DNA of 25,253 nucleotides from an uncultured Acetatifactor sp. GTDB lineage: Bacteria; Bacillota; Clostridia; Lachnospirales; Lachnospiraceae. Within the stretch, counting starts at the first letter, position 1; the number at the start of each line of letters is the position of its first letter. The stretch covers positions 1-25,253 of the forward strand of contig CAJUAP010000046.1 in the NCBI GenBank assembly GCA_910584435.1, written 5' to 3'. Position numbers and translations under genes: made by a program. The notes beneath the pieces were generated by a model, which ran no database searches, was not told the DNA's origin, and saw nothing but the letters and a program-made list of their open reading frames with translations. Shown here piece after piece: positions 22,775-25,253 of this stretch.

Positions 22775-22822
22775 GGGATTGCCTGAACATTCATTAGAAA
22801 ATGTTTTGGCAATCCCGTTTTT
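22775..22822 (+). terminator. Terminator of secDF
   Basis: GGGATTGCC (22775-22783) pairs with GGCAATCCC (22808-22816), and AACATT/AATGTT pairing extends the stem inside. A run of five T at 22818-22822 follows. It lies 32 bp after the stop codon and closes the SCIFF-SecDF block. Confidence 0.9.
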
Positions 22823-22880
22823 ATTTGTCCCTGGTTTGATTTTTTCCTGCTATATAAGTATAAGGGCATTAGAGCCGTAA

Positions 22881-23140
22881 GTGCACAACAGTCTGGATGA
22901 CATGAATGCATGGCAGTATGAAAAGGAAGATGCCGGGGATGGTATGGCAGATTTTATAATAATTGCACGATATGAGGGGGAAGAAGGAGTCTATTATAAT
23001 ACAAGAGTATGTGAGCGGACAGAAGAGGGATACCTTCCAAATCATGAATGGATGAGCTGAACCGGAAATATTATAATGTGGAGGAGTATCCGGTAGAATT
23101 ACTGATAGAAATGTGTTACTGTTCACTCCGTTCACAGTAA
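22881..23140 (+). pseudogene. Broken small gene of unknown function
   Basis: From GTG 22881 or ATG 22902 a frame reads MNAWQYEKEDAGDGMADF and continues through IARYEGEEGVYYNTRVCERT to NHEWMS, stopping at TGA 23058-23060. The reading then continues naturally in another phase as ELNRKYYNVEEYPVELLIEM to TAA 23138-23140. Restoring one G at about 23054 would join the two parts as HEWMELNRKYY. No ribosome binding site precedes either start, the N-terminus looks missing, and the 3' end runs into the first hairpin of the repeat cluster. I do not recognise the family. Two small separate genes are a less likely alternative. Confidence 0.45.
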
Positions 23141-23254
23141 CAAGCCTTCTGCGAAGGCTTTAGGCACACAAAACGCAAAAACAGCGTTTTGGCGCACATC
23201 GTCTCGGGATTTTCATGCAAAATACGCATGAAAACGCCTCGCGGTGGCGGCGAG
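23115..23254 (+). repeat. Cluster of five hairpins (structured intergenic repeat)
   Basis: Five stem-loops lie in a row: GTTACTGT/ACAGTAAC (23115-23122 with 23134-23141), AAGCCTT/AAGGCTT (23142-23148 with 23154-23160), AAAACGC/GCGTTTT (23170-23176 with 23184-23190), TTTTCATGC/GCATGAAAA (23210-23218 with 23226-23234), and CTCGC/GCGAG (23238-23242 with 23250-23254). The third resembles the 7895-7919 hairpin, including its loop. No coding sequence is supported between 23141 and 23297; the element is either a non-coding repeat or a structured RNA. Confidence 0.6.
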
Positions 23255-23297
23255 TGAATGGTAACAGAAATGCCTCATGATGAAAAAGCAAAAAAGT

Positions 23298-23344
23298 GTT
23301 TACAGTGTAGACAGTTTGTGCTATACTATGTCTACAGTGTAAAC
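23298..23344 (+). promoter_or_regulatory. BlaI-controlled promoter with two operators
   Basis: A promoter TTTACA (23299-23304), 17-bp spacer, TATACT (23322-23327) is flanked by two operators. GTTTACAGTGTAGACA (23298-23313) overlaps the -35 box and TGTCTACAGTGTAAAC (23329-23344) covers the start region. Each contains TACAGTGTA, fitting the TACA-TGTA core bound by BlaI/MecI repressors, and the two are near-exact inverted copies of each other. This implies self-repression of the BlaI-M56 pair. Confidence 0.9.
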
Positions 23345-23366
23345 AATCAGAGGAAGAGAGGCGGTT

Positions 23367-23744
23367 ATGAAAGAGTTAAGTGAAGCAGAATGGAATGTTA
23401 TGGAGAGTTTGTGGGAGGCTTCGCCGAAGGTGGGAAGCCAGATTGTATCAGATATGGTAAAACGTACAGGATGGAGCCGGAGTACTACATTGACAATGCT
23501 GCGGAGAATGACGGACAAAGGGCTGGTTGCCTGTGTGGATAACGGTAAGATGAAGACATATACGCCGCTAATCGAGCGTAAGACAGCGGTGAAAAAAGAG
23601 ACGGAAAGCTTTTTAAACCGGGTATATCATGGCAGTATCAGTATGCTAATCAATGGATTTGTGGAAAGACAGCGGCTGAGTCCGAAGGAGCTTTTGGAGC
23701 TTCGGCAGATTTTGGACAGGGCGGAGGAAGGGGAGCATGATTGA
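23367..23744 (+). CDS. BlaI/MecI/CopY-family transcriptional repressor
   Basis: A 125-residue winged-helix repressor. The N-terminal domain (about 1-75) has the family pattern LSEAEWNVMESLWEASPKVG, then VSDMVKRTGWSRSTTLTMLR (recognition helix) and the MTDKGLVACVDNGKMKTYTPL wing. The C-terminal part (about 80-125) contains the dimerisation helix. BlaI proteins bind DNA as dimers and are inactivated after proteolysis triggered by their M56 sensor. ATG 23367 is preceded by AGGAAG and GAGAGG. The M56 gene begins inside its last codons (ATG 23737, stop 23742-23744), so translation is coupled. The regulated targets beyond its own operon are unknown; no beta-lactamase is seen in the window. Confidence 0.93.
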   Translation: MKELSEAEWNVMESLWEASPKVGSQIVSDMVKRTGWSRSTTLTMLRRMTDKGLVACVDNGKMKTYTPLIERKTAVKKETESFLNRVYHGSISMLINGFVERQRLSPKELLELRQILDRAEEGEHD

Positions 23745-25253
23745 ATGGGTTATATCATCCAGTGTATTGATTATTATGCTGATTGTCATTCGGCAGTTGT
23801 TCCGAAAGACATTGTCAATGCGGGTGAGATATGCTTTGTGGCTGGCTGTGGCATTGCGGCTGCTGATTCCGGTATCTTTTTTTGAGAGCAGCCTGAGCAT
23901 ATTAAATCTGTGGGGACAGATGATTGTATCGGAGGATACCAATGCAGCGGAAGGTCAGGATATCAATTTCCTATACAGGGATAATTTGTATGCTTCTCAC
24001 GGAGAACGGAGCGAGGATATTGTTTTCAGGAATGGGTTGAATCAGATGTCTGCCATGGAAGGAACGGAGATTCTTAAGCTGCAGGGAGACAATGGGGCGG
24101 GCAGTGATTGTGTGCAGGACAGTCTGGGTGTGGGCAGCAATGAAATGCCAAAAAGTCCAGGGGCTGTGGAGAGCGGCAGCCTGGAACTACAGGAAGCAGC
24201 GGGGGCGAACGGTTCAGAACTGCAGAGTGGTATGGGAAATAGCGGCATGAGCGGCATGAAAACGCAGGACAATGAAAATGAGAAGGATGTGGGGTTGGAA
24301 TTATGGAATGATATAAAGACAACAAATGTTGAGCTTTGGGGCATTGAAAGCGATGGAGAGAGACAAGCGGTGCCGCTTTCAGGAGAAACAAAAGGGGCGG
24401 CGGAAGGAGATGGAAGACGGACGGCCTTGTACGGATGGCTGCGGCGTGTCTGGATATTTGGTATATTTATCTTCCTTGGGCTTGTGGGCATCACAAATCT
24501 CAGGTATTGGAAATGTGTGTATCGTTCCAGAAGACGTTTCCAGGGAGAAGGAGAAAGCCGTCTGCCTGTTTATGTGTCTACAGTGGTTCGTATGCCCTGT
24601 ATGTTTGGTTTGCTGCGTCCGGCGGTTTATCTGGGGCAGGAGGCTGTGGAAGAAAAGGCATTGGGATATATTCTGTGCCATGAGAATACGCATTACAGAC
24701 ACAGGGACAATCTGTGGATATTGGTCCGCCTGTTCTGCGTGTGCCTTCATTGGTTCAATCCGCTTGTGTGGCTGGCGGCGTACCTGTCAAAACAGGATTG
24801 TGAACTTGCCTGTGACGAAGAAACCATAACACGGCTGGGAGACGAGAACAGAATTGAATATGGAAGAACATTGCTTTCCCTCAGTGTGCAGAGTGGGGAA
24901 TTGTTCGGCGGTCTGCGTTTATCAATGACCATATCCGGCAGTAAGAAGCAGTTAAAGGAGCGGCTGCAGATGATAGCCGGGCAGAGGAAAAGAAGTGACG
25001 GCGCTTTGACTGCAGTATTGTTATCGCTGCCGCTGCTGTTTATGGTTGCTTTTACCGGAGGCAAGACCGCTGAGGCATTGGAAAGAGATAACCCGGATGC
25101 AAGTGCGGAAGCCAGGGAAAACGGTGCTTATGAGAGCGGTGCCGGAAGCCGGGGAGCAGGAGTGCAGGAGAGCGGTGCCGGAAGCCGGGGAGCAGGAATG
25201 CAGGAGAGCGGTGCCGGAAGCCGGGGAGCAGGAATGCAGGAGAGCGGTGCCGG
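23737..25253 (+). CDS. BlaR1/MecR1-like M56 metalloprotease sensor, 3' truncated
   Basis: At least 505 residues, open at the window end. M56 proteins are membrane zinc proteases that sense an envelope signal and trigger removal of their BlaI partner. Membrane helices are at about 2-18 and 28-48, then a third at about 240-260 (IFGIFIFLGLVGI) and a fourth near 430-445 (LLSLPLLFMVAF). The protease motif HExxH is HENTH at residues 315-319, with CLHWFNPLVW following and DCELACDE supplying the usual third ligand region. Between helices 2 and 3 is an unusually long polar insert (about 64-225) rich in Gly, Ser, Met, Glu and Gln. After helix 4 begins a sensor region, opening with 12-residue repeats (ESGAGSRGAGMQ). 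No penicillin-binding domain is visible within the window. ATG 23737 overlaps the blaI-like stop. Confidence 0.9.
   Translation, partial: MIEWVISSSVLIIMLIVIRQLFRKTLSMRVRYALWLAVALRLLIPVSFFESSLSILNLWGQMIVSEDTNAAEGQDINFLYRDNLYASHGERSEDIVFRNGLNQMSAMEGTEILKLQGDNGAGSDCVQDSLGVGSNEMPKSPGAVESGSLELQEAAGANGSELQSGMGNSGMSGMKTQDNENEKDVGLELWNDIKTTNVELWGIESDGERQAVPLSGETKGAAEGDGRRTALYGWLRRVWIFGIFIFLGLVGITNLRYWKCVYRSRRRFQGEGESRLPVYVSTVVRMPCMFGLLRPAVYLGQEAVEEKALGYILCHENTHYRHRDNLWILVRLFCVCLHWFNPLVWLAAYLSKQDCELACDEETITRLGDENRIEYGRTLLSLSVQSGELFGGLRLSMTISGSKKQLKERLQMIAGQRKRSDGALTAVLLSLPLLFMVAFTGGKTAEALERDNPDASAEARENGAYESGAGSRGAGVQESGAGSRGAGMQESGAGSRGAGMQESGA
25132..25253 (+). repeat. 36-bp tandem repeats at the 3' end of the M56 gene
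   Basis: Units begin at 25132, 25168 and 25204, with a partial unit at 25240 cut by the window end. Each encodes 12 residues, ESGAGSRGAGMQ or with V for M. The copies are nearly identical at DNA level, suggesting recent expansion. They lie in the extracytoplasmic part after the last membrane helix. There are no spacers, so it is not a CRISPR array. Confidence 0.9.

Noticed and set aside
25132..25253. Possible CRISPR array
   Set aside because: The 36-bp units are directly adjacent with no spacers and stay in frame within the M56 gene.

Overview
The window looks like chromosomal DNA of an anaerobic Firmicute of the class Clostridia, most likely a Lachnospiraceae-type gut bacterium. The evidence is a complete SCIFF peptide and radical-SAM maturase locus next to a TIGR04086-type membrane protein and a fused SecDF, strong AGGAGG-type ribosome binding sites, frequent GTG/TTG starts, BlaI/M56 regulation, and a tandem-OB SSB-like protein beside coiled-coil proteins of a kind I associate with this family. 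No rRNA, tRNA, CRISPR array, transposase or integrase was seen.

Layout. 1-944: C-terminal part of an ABC exporter, then a strong terminator. 1140-5552: a promoter followed by four same-strand genes: a J-domain/pseudokinase-like protein, a vWA (MIDAS) protein, a divergent short adenylosuccinate-synthetase (PurA)-like enzyme, and a NrtR-like Nudix/winged-helix protein. This is the least conventional functional cluster in the window. 5578-5901 (minus): a small XRE regulator with a palindrome at its promoter. 6085-10017: a two-OB-fold SSB-like protein and three tandem paralogous, highly charged coiled-coil proteins of unknown function, separated by structured intergenic repeats. 10093-16487: a phosphate-uptake block: a cell-wall amidase whose ribosome binding site is buried in a hairpin, an atypical membrane-anchored PstS-like protein with 10-residue repeats, PstC and PstA; then a 250-bp regulatory gap with three copies of an ATCATGGTAT motif, PstB, and a Na/Pi cotransporter carrying a PhoU-like C-terminus. 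No separate phoU is present. 16661-17971 (minus): a CNNM/CBS/CorC-type membrane protein. 18121-22743: TIGR04086-like membrane protein, SCIFF precursor (scfA), its radical SAM/SPASM maturase (scfB), then SecDF. 22881-23254: a broken small gene running into a cluster of five hairpins. 23298-25253: a BlaI-type repressor with two textbook operators flanking its promoter, translationally coupled to a BlaR1-like M56 metalloprotease sensor that runs off the end in 36-bp tandem repeats.

How the genes work together. The Pst genes plus NptA-like transporter give ATP-driven and ion-driven phosphate import. The SCIFF peptide is made in excess of its maturase, plausibly through a hairpin between them. The M56 protease is expected to inactivate BlaI when it senses an envelope signal. 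The J-domain/vWA/PurA-like/Nudix cluster combines a chaperone adaptor, a metal-dependent protein-interaction module, a purine-nucleotide ligase-like enzyme and an ADP-ribose/NAD-type sensor. A nucleotide-linked stress or conflict system is a reasonable hypothesis, but only inference. The SSB-like/coiled-coil cluster is the second candidate for an undescribed, lineage-specific system.
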